Shown here one piece after another: positions 29,001-37,858 of a stretch of 64,000 bases of DNA. The position numbers and the translations under genes are program-made. The notes beneath the pieces are model-generated. The model saw nothing but the letters and a program-made list of their open reading frames with translations. It ran no database searches and was not told the DNA's origin. Source of the stretch: an uncultured Clostridia bacterium (GTDB lineage: Bacteria > Bacillota > Clostridia > TANB77 > CAG-508); NCBI GenBank assembly GCA_934182465.1, contig CAKPRG010000001.1, positions 1 to 64,000 of the forward strand, read 5' to 3'. How positions within the stretch are numbered: the first letter of the stretch is position 1; every line of letters starts with the position of its first letter.

Positions 29001-30455
29001 GCCTTTCCATAAATATAAGCCATTATCATAACTTTTATAACCAACTCTTTGAGTTTCATTTATAATATATTCCGTATAAGCATTTCCTAAAATATTTGCA
29101 ATATATTTTTGTCTTTCTGCATCAGTATTAAATTTCAAATATGTTTCTAATGTTCCTTGATTTTTTAATATATTCGGTGCATTGCTTAATATTTGATCTA
29201 TTGTTTCATAATCATCAAATTTTGGTTTATCATTTTTATCATTCCATACATTACGATTATTTTCTTCTAAATGTAAATTAGTTCCCTTGTTACTTGTTCT
29301 TCCGCTATCAACTTGTAATTCTGCATTAGTCCTGCCCACTTCAACTGGTCTTGTGCTTTCAATTCTTCTGTTGTCCCATCTTGTATTGCTAATTTTTCTA
29401 TTATTTCCTTGACCATCTTCGTTGCGTTCTCCTGGATCTGTGTCAATTCTTTGTTCAAGTTTTTGTCCATCAATAATATCAAATAATCTGCTCTCCTGTT
29501 TTTCTTTAGGTATTGTAATCTCATTCTTGCGTATTTGCCATTTGGTATTTTTTCTTTCTCCATTACGAGATTTGGTATTTGATATTCTCCAACTTTCCTG
29601 TATTCTATTTTCTCCATTTTCAATTCCTCCCTCATCAATTTCTTTATTATTAGAATACTCTTGTTTATTATCTTTTACAAATGTGTGATTTATATTTTTT
29701 TCTTCATTTTGTAAATTTATAACTGTTTTTGCAATTTCTCTCAACCCCATTTCTGCAATATCACTTATTGCAGTACCTAGTGTTGTTATTATTTTATCAT
29801 TATTAAATTCTTTTATAAATGTAAATTCACGACCATTTATTTTTTCTCTAGCATTTATTCCACATCTTGTCATTATCATATATGCAACACTTGCCCAAAC
29901 AGTTAGTATTGTTATATTTTTAATTTCATCATCTGATAAATTTTCTAAAATTGTTCCACCTTTATTTTTATGAATACTTGATAGATAATCTTGGATATTA
30001 TCTGTTACCATACTATAAGCACTTGATATAATATTTTCAGCCAGTTCATTGCTTTCTGTTTGCCCTCCAAAAGTAGTTTCTAATGTTTCTATTACTTTTT
30101 CTTCATACTCTGGTTTTACATTCCATAGTTTATATTCTGTTCCTCTACTATTATGTGTATCTGACACATCAAAAACTAATCTAAAAGGATATGGACTATT
30201 TTCGTCTTTTGATAATACGAATATTCCTTTTGCATCTTTATTTACCCATCTGTGACATTTTCTATTCCATTCTTTTTCCATTTCTGCACAAGCGGTAGCA
30301 TCTGGTCTTTGTGCATAAATTAAAATTTTGTCCACAAAGTTATATTTAAAATGCCAACTACAACTATCCAAAAATGAACACCAATTTTCTTCTGTTTTTG
30401 TTATACTATTTATTTTTTCTTTATATAATCTTCTTGTATCTGCTATTTGTCCCAA
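23098..30455 (-). CDS. Giant DNA methyltransferase-SNF2 helicase of the ICE, read through five +1 CGG frameshifts
   Basis: Plain reading gives four fragments. Skipping one C at 27503, 25513, 24723, 24035 and 24028 makes one protein of 2450 residues, the known size class for these ICE enzymes. Domains: an N-terminal ssDNA-binding/ArdC-like region (about 1-200), a long acidic linker, an N6-adenine methyltransferase with motif I EPSCGVGNF (about 982) and GNVPFGDF (about 1047) in place of NPPY, and an SNF2-type helicase. The helicase shows GAGKTFEM (1648), DEAH (about 1810), PEGTGYRAKTRF (1911), and motif VI QRNGRGIRQGN (about 2138). A coiled C-terminus follows. All five junctions fall in conserved motifs. 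Likely roles are protection from restriction and DNA processing. No other lesions are seen. Confidence 0.92.
24026..24035 (-). other. Paired +1 recoding sites CGGT and CGGA in helicase motif VI, Gly2140 and Gly2142
   Basis: Coding strand AGA AAT CGGT AGA CGGA ATT AGG. Dropping both Cs gives Q-R-N-G-R-G-I-R-Q-G-N, the SNF2 motif VI. The two sites are separated by one codon. Confidence 0.92.
24721..24723 (-). other. +1 recoding site CGGA, helicase Gly1911
   Basis: Coding strand CCA GAA CGGA ACA GGT. Dropping the C gives A-P-E-G-T-G-Y-R, a conserved helicase stretch leading into AKTRFAKF. Confidence 0.9.
25511..25513 (-). other. +1 recoding site CGGA in helicase motif I, Gly1648
   Basis: Coding strand GAA GTA CGGA GCA GGA AAA ACT. 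Dropping the C gives H-E-V-G-A-G-K-T, the nucleotide-binding loop; this is the second Walker A interrupted in the same way (see 15783). Confidence 0.93.
27501..27503 (-). other. +1 recoding site CGGT in methyltransferase motif I, Gly985
   Basis: Coding strand AGT TGT CGGT GTT GGT. Dropping the C gives E-P-S-C-G-V-G-N-F, the AdoMet-binding motif. Unshifted translation stops two codons later. Confidence 0.92.
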
Positions 30456-30470
30456 TATGCCACCTCCTTA

Positions 30471-30698
30471 CTATTTAGTATCTGTAAAAAATTCTAATAA
30501 ATTCTTTTTTTCTATTGCCTCCTGCATAAGCCATATTATTTCTATATCTTTTATCGTTAGTTTTGGTATTTCTTCTATTTTATTTATATTTCTCAATTCT
30601 GATACTTTTAAATTCAAAATATCTTTTTCATTAGTTATATTTATGCTTTTTAATTTCTGTACTAATTTGTTTTTCTGCATTGAACTATATTCAGCCAT
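30471..30698 (-). CDS. Small ICE protein upstream of the helicase, unknown function
   Basis: The product has 75 residues, helical, starting MAEYSSMQKNKLVQKLKSINI. No family recognised. It ends 15 bases before the helicase start and begins just behind the hairpin at 30720-30750, so it is the first gene of the helicase transcript. Confidence 0.6.
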   Translation of the reverse strand: MAEYSSMQKNKLVQKLKSINITNEKDILNLKVSELRNINKIEEIPKLTIKDIEIIWLMQEAIEKKNLLEFFTDTK

Positions 30699-30719
30699 TT
30701 TACACCTACTTTCATAAGT

Positions 30720-30750
30720 AAAAGGTGGCTTTTTTTATTAACCACCTTTT
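30720..30750 (-). terminator. Terminator after the adhesin gene
   Basis: AAAAGGTGG pairs with CCACCTTTT around a 13-base loop, just past the adhesin stop on the minus strand. The downstream T run is only four long, so some readthrough into the helicase operon is possible. Confidence 0.7.
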
Positions 30751-30762
30751 CACTTTTCTGTT

Positions 30763-33700
30763 TTATTTATTTTTTCTTTTTTTAATAACTTCATATATTC
30801 CTATTGATATTAAAGTCAATGTAGACATTCCTGCAAGTCCACCAAGTAATATTGTATTTCTACCATCACTCGTATTTGGTATTTCTATTGGTGTATTTTC
30901 AAATTCAAAACTATAAGCAAAATCTTTTTCTTCTATTAAGTTTCCATTTACAAAAACTCCATTATCATTTATTTCTACTTTTACAATTTCATCTGACATA
31001 TTGTATCCCTTTGGTGCATTTATTTCTTTAATATAATAAGTTCCATATCTTAATTTTTCAAAAGTAATACTTCCATCATTTTTATTAGAATCTATTTGTT
31101 GTATTAACTTTGTACATTCTTTATCCTCATAAATTCCAAATGTAAATTTTGCTTTAATCACTTCTCTTGTTTTACTATCTATTTTTATTACTTTTATATT
31201 TTTTAAAATAGGCATATCTTTCATTTCTATTTTTTGTATTTCTTTATTTTCCGTTACCGTAAATGTCTTTTCTTCTGTAATTTCATAACCATAAGGAGCA
31301 GTTATTTCTATTAATTTATAAGTTTTATTTTCCTCAAGCCCTTTAACTTTGTGTGGCTCTTTTGTGCTTTCCCATTCGTCAACGATTTTATTATTTTCAT
31401 CAACTACTTTTAACTTTGCTCCCTCTAATTCTTTTCCTGTTACTAAATCAGTTTTTATTACTTCAACAGTTTTATCTTTCATTACGATTTTTTGAGTTTC
31501 TTTATCAGGGGTCACTTTAAATTTTATATCTGTTGCTATTACAAATCCATCTGGTGCGTATTCTTCGTGTAAAATATACTCCTTATTTTCTTCAAGACCT
31601 TTTATATTATGGCTTTCTTTTTCTGATATCCATTCATCAATAATTTTTCCGTCTTTATCTTTTACTTGGATTTTTGCTCCTTCAATTTCTTTACCGCCTA
31701 GATCCTCTTTTGTCATTGTTACTATTTTATCTATCATTTTTATTTTTTGAATTTTATTAGTATTTTCAATTTTAAAATTAACGTCTGTTGCTCTAACAAA
31801 ACCGTCTGGAGCAATTTCTTCTCTCAATGTATATTCTTTTCCAACAACTAATCCCTCAATTTTATGTGTTTTGTCTGTTGATACCCAAGTATCAATTACA
31901 TCATTACCATCTAAAACTGTAAGTTTTGCTCCCTCTAGTTCTTTTTCTCCAGTTATATCTTGTTTTGAAACTTCCACTAATGTTGTTTCATTCACAATTT
32001 CTCTTGTTTGTGTATATACTTTTGTTGTATTGTATTCCTTTTCAAACTTAAATTCATATTTTGTATTGTTTAAAACTAACCCATCTAGTGTCTTTATTTC
32101 TTGTAACTCATATACTCCCATAGGTAAATTTTCAACCTTTAAGTTGCCATTTTTATCTAAATTAAGTGTTCTAATTTCTTGATTTTTTTTATAAATTATA
32201 CTTCCATCCGCTTTATCTATTACATTATCCTTTGCAATTAGTTTAAATTGTATAGAACTCAAGTCAGATATATCTACAATAGAAGTATTAACATTATCTC
32301 TTAATGCTACACTTTTATCAATAACAATTGTTCCAGTAGGTTGTTCATTACTTATTATAATTTCCTTTATAAAATCTCCGTCAACATCTTTATCATAATC
32401 TCTAATTCCGCTTACATCAAACTTCACAGGACTATCTAATTGTAAAAATCCATCTGGAACTTTTATTTCTGTTACTTCATAACTTCCTACTTCAAGTTTT
32501 AAAGGAGTTATAACTGTCCCTTTATCTTCTTTATTATTTGTGTAACTCTTATCTGGTACAATTAGATTATCAGCATTTGTTGTAAAAGAATTATATGTTG
32601 TACTTCCAATTTTTTGTGATACTGCTTCTCCCTTTTTATATAAAATTTTATTTGTTGCACGATCATAAACATCCTTGGTTGCCTTTATTTGAAATGTCGC
32701 ATTTGTTAGTGTTACTGTCTTTCCTGTTTTTAAATCTTTTTTTACTAATTTTATATAAGTTTCTAGTTGTTCATTGTTTACTACTATATTTTTAACTTTT
32801 TTTGCAACATCTTTTATTTCTGTTTCATCATCTGTAATTGAAAATGTAAAATCAGATGCAGTTTCATAATCTTTTGGTGTTATTGTTTCTTTTACTATAT
32901 AAGTGCCGTATGGCAATTTATTTTTAGTATAAGCATCTCCGCTTTCATTTGTTACTATTGCCTCATAAGTAGGAGCAATTTCTTGTGCTTTTGCTACTCT
33001 ATTTGAATCTACTGCAACCTTATTTCCATATTCGTCAATTCCGTTCCAAACTTCCGCATAACTGTAACCTTTTTCATAAGCCTTTTCTACTGCACTATTT
33101 AGTTTTATTGTAAATTTCACTCCAGCAAGTCCTGGTGTCTTTCCAGAATTTATCTTTATACCACTTTTAAAAATGTGTACTCCCATTTCTTTTACTTTGT
33201 CTTTACTATCTGCTCTACCAGAAATAATTTTTTCATATTGGTCTTTATATTCAAGATTTACTTCATATATAGTTGTATCCAATAAATATCCTTTTGGTGC
33301 TGTTTCTTCTTTAACTATATATTTTCCCAATGGAAGTCCTGTTACATCTGTTGTATTTCCATTTTTGTCTGTATTTCTTGTAGCAACTAAATCTCCCTTG
33401 CTATAAAACTTTTTAGACTTTGCTACATTGTAAATATCTTCATTTGCATATATTTTATAAACTGCATTTTCAAGTGTTGCATCTCCTTGTGCTACACTTC
33501 CAGTTTTACTATCTCTTTTTACTACTGATATTGTTCCTGTTGGCTCTTGATTAACAACACCTTTTATTTCTAATTCAATAACAGGTGTAGTCGAATTTTT
33601 ATATTCCAAATTAACTTGAAAAACTTGGTCATTTAATAAATATCCTTTTGGTGCTTGTATTTCCCTTACAGAATATTTTCCTAATGGCAATTCTGCAATT

Positions 33701-35046
33701 TCTGCAATTCCTGTTCCATTAGCGGATGTTATTTTAGCAACTTCTTGCCATTTTTTATAAAATATTTTTGTTCCTGCTACATTTTTTATATCTTGTTCTG
33801 CAATTACAGAAAATACTGCTCCGCCAACTTTATCATTATTTTCACTTATTTTATGAATTAACAATTTTCCCGTTGGCTCATTATTTTTAAATTCTACTGT
33901 TGATGTTTCTCCATTTCTTACTTCGATTCTTTTAATACTTGTATCTAATAAATACCCTGTTGGTACAGATGTTTCTTTTACAAAATATGTTCCAACTTTT
34001 AGTTTTTCAAATATAATCTCTCCATTGTTTGCTGATTTTCCACTTGCTACTTTTTGAGTACAAGCCTCATCTTTATATAACTCAAAATTACAATCTGCTA
34101 CTGGATTCCCAATGTTATTTATTTTTTTAACTAATATCTTTCCACTTTGCACTTCTACTGATACACTAAAATGTGATGGATCTACATAGTTTGAAAACAT
34201 TAAATTTTGTACTGCTCCAGATGTAAATCTAAAATACACATAGTTTGACATACTGCTACTAGAATATCTACTTCCATTTGGCATTAGTTCATATAAACCA
34301 AAGTCCCTTGAATTAAATGTTGTTTTTCCATTATTGCTATCATTTGTTGCAGTTACTCTCAATTCATTACTACCATTATCGTGAACAAAGTTAACTCCAT
34401 TTATAGTTTTATTAAAACTTTCATAATGTTGTAAAACTCCATTACTATCTGATAAAGTTATTGTATTTCCAATATCAATTTTGTTTGTTCCACCGTTAAA
34501 TGAAACATCTTTATGATACTGGTTATACAAATTTTCTGTATTTGATATCCAATTTGAATATATTGATGATGACATATATCCACCTTTCCAAGAATCCCTT
34601 GATGGTGCTGCCTTACCACTTCCATCAATGTTATTGTGTATATATTCCCATACAAACTGTTGTGTTGCACACGCTGCTTTTTTCGCATCTGCACTTGTTG
34701 GTATTCCTAACCCATAATTCATTGTATATCCAAAATATATCATTTCTGCTACTTTTTCATATTCTGGTCTATTTGCTTTATATTCTGTAAAAAATTCATT
34801 ATTAAAAATATATTCTTTTCCAGTTGGTGATGTTTTTCCATATTGCGTACAAAATGCTATATATGTTGAGCCATCATAATTAGCATAATGTAATTCGTGT
34901 CCAAATTCATTTAAACTTCCATTTATAACTCCAAATTTTGCATTACTATTCATATCTGTTATAAATGTTGCAAAAGCATTGATTGGTATAGCATTTATTA
35001 ACATTAGTATTAGCATAATTATTGCCATAACTTTCTTCATTTTCAT
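30763..35046 (-). CDS. Thioester/Cna-B repeat surface adhesin with sortase signal
   Basis: About 1427 residues. A signal peptide (to about residue 28) is followed by a thioester-adhesin domain: cysteine in YIAFCTQYGKTSP and the TQQFVWEYIHN glutamine segment. Then come about ten SpaA/Cna-B-like beta domains, each with the T-G-K/L...K...G-Y pattern (for example APKGYLL, APDGFV repeated). The C-terminus has IPNTSDG, a hydrophobic helix and KKRKNK, a sorting signal. Such proteins bind host surfaces covalently and stiffen through isopeptide bonds. The two ICE sortases are the likely anchoring enzymes. With many glycine codons and no CGG site, it is a good internal control for the recoding pattern. 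ATG 35046 is preferred for spacing from AAAGGA. Confidence 0.9.
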   Translation of the reverse strand: MKMKKVMAIIMLILMLINAIPINAFATFITDMNSNAKFGVINGSLNEFGHELHYANYDGSTYIAFCTQYGKTSPTGKEYIFNNEFFTEYKANRPEYEKVAEMIYFGYTMNYGLGIPTSADAKKAACATQQFVWEYIHNNIDGSGKAAPSRDSWKGGYMSSSIYSNWISNTENLYNQYHKDVSFNGGTNKIDIGNTITLSDSNGVLQHYESFNKTINGVNFVHDNGSNELRVTATNDSNNGKTTFNSRDFGLYELMPNGSRYSSSSMSNYVYFRFTSGAVQNLMFSNYVDPSHFSVSVEVQSGKILVKKINNIGNPVADCNFELYKDEACTQKVASGKSANNGEIIFEKLKVGTYFVKETSVPTGYLLDTSIKRIEVRNGETSTVEFKNNEPTGKLLIHKISENNDKVGGAVFSVIAEQDIKNVAGTKIFYKKWQEVAKITSANGTGIAEIAELPLGKYSVREIQAPKGYLLNDQVFQVNLEYKNSTTPVIELEIKGVVNQEPTGTISVVKRDSKTGSVAQGDATLENAVYKIYANEDIYNVAKSKKFYSKGDLVATRNTDKNGNTTDVTGLPLGKYIVKEETAPKGYLLDTTIYEVNLEYKDQYEKIISGRADSKDKVKEMGVHIFKSGIKINSGKTPGLAGVKFTIKLNSAVEKAYEKGYSYAEVWNGIDEYGNKVAVDSNRVAKAQEIAPTYEAIVTNESGDAYTKNKLPYGTYIVKETITPKDYETASDFTFSITDDETEIKDVAKKVKNIVVNNEQLETYIKLVKKDLKTGKTVTLTNATFQIKATKDVYDRATNKILYKKGEAVSQKIGSTTYNSFTTNADNLIVPDKSYTNNKEDKGTVITPLKLEVGSYEVTEIKVPDGFLQLDSPVKFDVSGIRDYDKDVDGDFIKEIIISNEQPTGTIVIDKSVALRDNVNTSIVDISDLSSIQFKLIAKDNVIDKADGSIIYKKNQEIRTLNLDKNGNLKVENLPMGVYELQEIKTLDGLVLNNTKYEFKFEKEYNTTKVYTQTREIVNETTLVEVSKQDITGEKELEGAKLTVLDGNDVIDTWVSTDKTHKIEGLVVGKEYTLREEIAPDGFVRATDVNFKIENTNKIQKIKMIDKIVTMTKEDLGGKEIEGAKIQVKDKDGKIIDEWISEKESHNIKGLEENKEYILHEEYAPDGFVIATDIKFKVTPDKETQKIVMKDKTVEVIKTDLVTGKELEGAKLKVVDENNKIVDEWESTKEPHKVKGLEENKTYKLIEITAPYGYEITEEKTFTVTENKEIQKIEMKDMPILKNIKVIKIDSKTREVIKAKFTFGIYEDKECTKLIQQIDSNKNDGSITFEKLRYGTYYIKEINAPKGYNMSDEIVKVEINDNGVFVNGNLIEEKDFAYSFEFENTPIEIPNTSDGRNTILLGGLAGMSTLTLISIGIYEVIKKRKNK

Positions 35047-35079
35047 TTTTATCATATCCTTTCTTTTAATAATAAAAAA

Positions 35080-35096
35080 AAGAGCCTATCGCTCTT
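35080..35096 (-). terminator. Short terminator between 35111-35743 and the adhesin
   Basis: AAGAGC / GCTCTT with a 5-base loop and a T8 run on the minus strand. Confidence 0.75.
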
Positions 35097-35110
35097 AATT
35101 TTGCTTTTTT

Positions 35111-35743
35111 CTATTTTGTTACATAGAAATAATAAAGTCCACAGAAACATTGGTTTATTTTAAAATGGCTTGATTCCCAACCTTCTGTATATTTTTCATA
35201 AGCATTAAATGCTTCATCCCAAGTTTTATAGTATCCGTGTTCGTTTGCACCATCTCCTGCTATATGTGTTTTACCACCGTCAGTACAATAAATTTTTTCC
35301 TGTTGTGTTACCGTTTCATTTTTTGGTGTTTCTTGCTTTGGTGGATCTGTATTTTTCTTGGTTGATGTATTTTCACTATCATTCTTAATACTTGGTTGTG
35401 TACTTTTATTGCTTTCTTGCTTTTTTGTTTGATTTAATTGCTTATTACTTTTTTTGCTTTCTACAACTTCATTTTGTTGTATCACTTGATTATTTTTTAT
35501 TTCGTTTTTTTCCTCTACAACTTGAGAATTTTCTGCTTGACTTTCATTTATTTTTTCTTGTACTATTTCTTCATTCTCTTGAGTCTGTTCATTTTCCAAT
35601 TCTGCAATTTCTTCCATTTGGTTTGAACTTTCTTCTGTCTTTTCATTTGTATTATTTTCTGTGTTTCTTGTTCCAATTCCTGCAAAATAACTTACAAATA
35701 CTCCAGTTGCAATTATTATAGCCACAATAAATATTTTTTTCAT
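35111..35743 (-). CDS. Membrane-anchored protein with conserved cysteine-rich C-terminus
   Basis: About 210 residues: N-terminal span (about 3-20), a 110-residue Glu/Gln/Asn/Lys-rich linker, and a compact C-terminal domain of about 60 residues (YCTDGGKTHIAGDGANEHG through INQCFCGLYYFY) with three cysteines and a His/Gly-rich centre. I do not know the family. The ATG at 35743 has AAAGGAGAG upstream; the GTG at 35752 is too close to it. It precedes the adhesin and may be part of the same surface module. Confidence 0.6.
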   Translation of the reverse strand: MKKIFIVAIIIATGVFVSYFAGIGTRNTENNTNEKTEESSNQMEEIAELENEQTQENEEIVQEKINESQAENSQVVEEKNEIKNNQVIQQNEVVESKKSNKQLNQTKKQESNKSTQPSIKNDSENTSTKKNTDPPKQETPKNETVTQQEKIYCTDGGKTHIAGDGANEHGYYKTWDEAFNAYEKYTEGWESSHFKINQCFCGLYYFYVTK

Positions 35744-35752
35744 ATCTATCAC

Positions 35753-35980
35753 TCTCCTTTGCTCATATTTTACTTTCTTCGGAACTTAAAAACAATTGTA
35801 CAAATTAAACTTATAAACATTTTTTGCACATAGGCATCACTCCTTTCGATTTTGGCTTTATATATTTTTATATATTTTAATTATATATATATCTTTTTCA
35901 GTTAGTATATAGCAAGTAAAGGGGGTGGATTGTAAGGAGGGGGAAAATAAAATTGTATATACATTCTTAAATTTTCCGTA
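35753..35980. other. Non-coding gap between parB and the surface module
   Basis: No gene seen. It holds an AT-run (about 35860-35900) and, near 35920-35943, an unusual G-rich stretch on the plus strand (GGGGGTGG and GGAGGGGG), the richest in the element. It may hold the promoter of 35111-35743 or a parS-like or regulatory site; nothing firmer can be said. Confidence 0.35.
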
Positions 35981-36949
35981 TTACCTTTCAAATTGTTTAT
36001 TTTGCCATTGTATTTGGTATTTTTGTAATAATTTTTCAATTACCCCCTCCATCTGTTGTATTGTATAGCCTTTAGGGAAATACTTTTTCACTCTATCGTA
36101 AGTGAATTTAACTTGCTCTCTCTGATTAGGTTTTTCTTCATACAAAATATTTTGTATTGTTTCTTCATTCAAAGTTCCTTTCTCGCTTTCTTCCCTTAAT
36201 CTTTTAGCCTGTGGAGTTGATGGAGTTGCTAATGATGTTTCCATTGCCTCCAATAACATATCTTGTTCATTATTACTTAAATAAGATATTTCTATTGCAG
36301 GTGCTAAAGCCATTGTCATATTTTCCTTATCTTTCAGATAGTGGTTATCTACAAACTTTAGTAATTCTGGTATAAGATATGTCAGCCTTATATATCTTTG
36401 AATTTGAGATTTGCTTTCTCCAATTTCTTCCGCTAAAACTTCAACAGATTTTTTTCCGTCTAACTTGTACCCAACTTGGTTACAAGTTAAATCATTTCTT
36501 TGTCCTTGTCTTTTCATTGCATCTAACTTCATTTTATAAGCAAATGCTCGTTCACTTGGCATTATTTGTTCCCTTTGCAAGTTACTATCTACCATAATAA
36601 TAGTAGCCTCATCATTTGTTAAATTTCTAACTATACAAGGTATTTCTTCTATTTGTGCAAGTTCACAAGCCCTTTTTCTTCTATGACCAGATACCATTTC
36701 ATAAGTTCCATCTTCCTTTGGTCTAACTATTGCAGGTACTAATACACCGTGCTGTTTTACGCTTTCTACTGTTTCAAACATTTTTTCATCATCTTTAACC
36801 TTGAATGGATGATTTGGAAAACTTGAAATTTGTGTAATACGAATTTTCTGTACTCTTTCTAATTTTTGTGCATCTCTTTCTTCTTGATTAGTAAAAAAAT
36901 CATCTATCGTAACCTTTGGCAAGTGCATTTTTTCTTCTTTCTCTTTCAT
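35981..36949 (-). CDS. parB: ParB/Spo0J-family partition protein
   Basis: The product has 322 residues. The ParB nuclease-like domain has EMVSGHRRKRACELA and NLTNDEATIIMVDSNLQREQIMPSERAFAYKMKL (about 80-145), and the helix-turn-helix EVLAEEIGESKSQIQRYIRL follows. In ICEs it is thought to stabilise the excised circle and control core genes. The first codons overlap the end of parA by 50 bases, so the two are coupled. The frame is intact. Confidence 0.92.
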   Translation of the reverse strand: MKEKEEKMHLPKVTIDDFFTNQEERDAQKLERVQKIRITQISSFPNHPFKVKDDEKMFETVESVKQHGVLVPAIVRPKEDGTYEMVSGHRRKRACELAQIEEIPCIVRNLTNDEATIIMVDSNLQREQIMPSERAFAYKMKLDAMKRQGQRNDLTCNQVGYKLDGKKSVEVLAEEIGESKSQIQRYIRLTYLIPELLKFVDNHYLKDKENMTMALAPAIEISYLSNNEQDMLLEAMETSLATPSTPQAKRLREESEKGTLNEETIQNILYEEKPNQREQVKFTYDRVKKYFPKGYTIQQMEGVIEKLLQKYQIQWQNKQFER

Positions 36950-37734
36950 CTTCTTTTAACACCTCCTTTGCAAAAAATGAATAAGCCGTTGCTACCCTGC
37001 TATTTTTGTCATAAGCAAATATACTTTTTCCTGTTGCAGTCGATTCGGCAGTTTTTATTGCTATTGGTATCTGGTTATTATAAATTTTTACAATACTACC
37101 ATAATTTTCTTCCAATTCTTCTTGTATTCTTCTTGGCAAATTAGTTCTTTTATCAACCAATGTTAGCAAAATTCCTCCAACCTTTAGGTCATTATTCAAC
37201 TGCCTTTTTATTTTTGAAATAGTTTTCAATAAATTCCCCATACCTTTAGCAGATAGATATTGACTTTGAACTGGAATGATAACCTCATTAGCCATTGCTA
37301 GTGCATTTGTTGTTAGCATACTCAAAGATGGCATACAATCAATTAGAATATAATCATAATTTATTTTCAATTCTTTCAAACTATTTCTCATTGCATACTC
37401 TCTATTCATTGCACTAAACATATTAACTTCTGTCATTGACAAATTTAAGTTTGATGGAATTAAATCTATTCCTTCTTTATGTTTCAATATTGCTTGTTCT
37501 GGTTTCACTTCTCTGTCATTTATCTGTCTTTCTATGAGGGTAGATATTGTAACTGGTAAATTATCTTGGTCATAATATCCCATATAAGTTGTTAAATCTC
37601 CGTTGTGGATCTGCATCTACCAATAAAACTTTCTTTCCCTCTTTAGCCAATGCTACTCCTAAACTAAAGGTTGTTGTGGTTTTTCCTACTCCTCCTTTTT
37701 GATTTGCTATTGCTATTACTTTGCATTCTGACAT
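36900..37734 (-). CDS. parA: ParA/Soj-family partition ATPase, read through one +1 CGG frameshift
   Basis: The gene starts at the ATG 37734 (MSECKVIAIANQKGGVGKTTT, the deviant Walker A) and after 44 codons meets CGG at 37600-37602. Unshifted it ends about 10 codons later. Skipping the C gives VDADPQGDLTTYMGY and a full-length 277-residue ParA with YDYILIDCMPSLSMLT and VIIPVQSQYLSAKG. Annotation pipelines would call only the part from 37616, which lacks the ATP-binding loop. ParA partitions or positions the element DNA together with ParB. Confidence 0.92.
37600..37602 (-). other. +1 recoding site CGGA, ParA Gly45
   Basis: Coding strand CCA CAA CGGA GAT TTA. Dropping the C gives D-A-D-P-Q-G-D-L, the conserved ParA segment. 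Confidence 0.92.
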
Positions 37735-37809
37735 TTGGACTTCCTCCTTTCTTTTAAGTTCGCCATTATAAATTTTATAATGGCTATGTAAATTGTTTTA
37801 AATAAAAAA

Positions 37810-37846
37810 AAGACAAGTCAATTACTTATTTTTCTCGACTTGTCTT
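37810..37846 (-). terminator. Rho-independent terminator between 37859-38167 and parA
   Basis: A perfect 10-base-pair stem (AAGACAAGTC / GACTTGTCTT) has a T7 run on the minus strand. parA must start from its own promoter in 37735-37809. Confidence 0.88.
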
Positions 37847-37858
37847 AATATTTAATTT

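Noticed and set aside
29267..29638. An open frame of 123 residues inside the helicase linker
   Set aside because: It overlaps the long, well-supported methyltransferase-helicase frame and shows no family likeness.
13145..30455. Explaining the broken genes as pseudogenes of a dying ICE
   Set aside because: The genes carry no stop mutations, deletions or other indels, and motifs on both sides of every site are intact.
13395..37602. Explaining the 14 frameshifts as sequencing or assembly errors
   Set aside because: None is in a homopolymer; all insert the same base before GGA/GGT in frame; none occurs in host genes or in the other ICE genes. A motif-specific base-calling artefact remains conceivable and needs raw reads, but it would have to hit only in-frame glycine codons of five genes.
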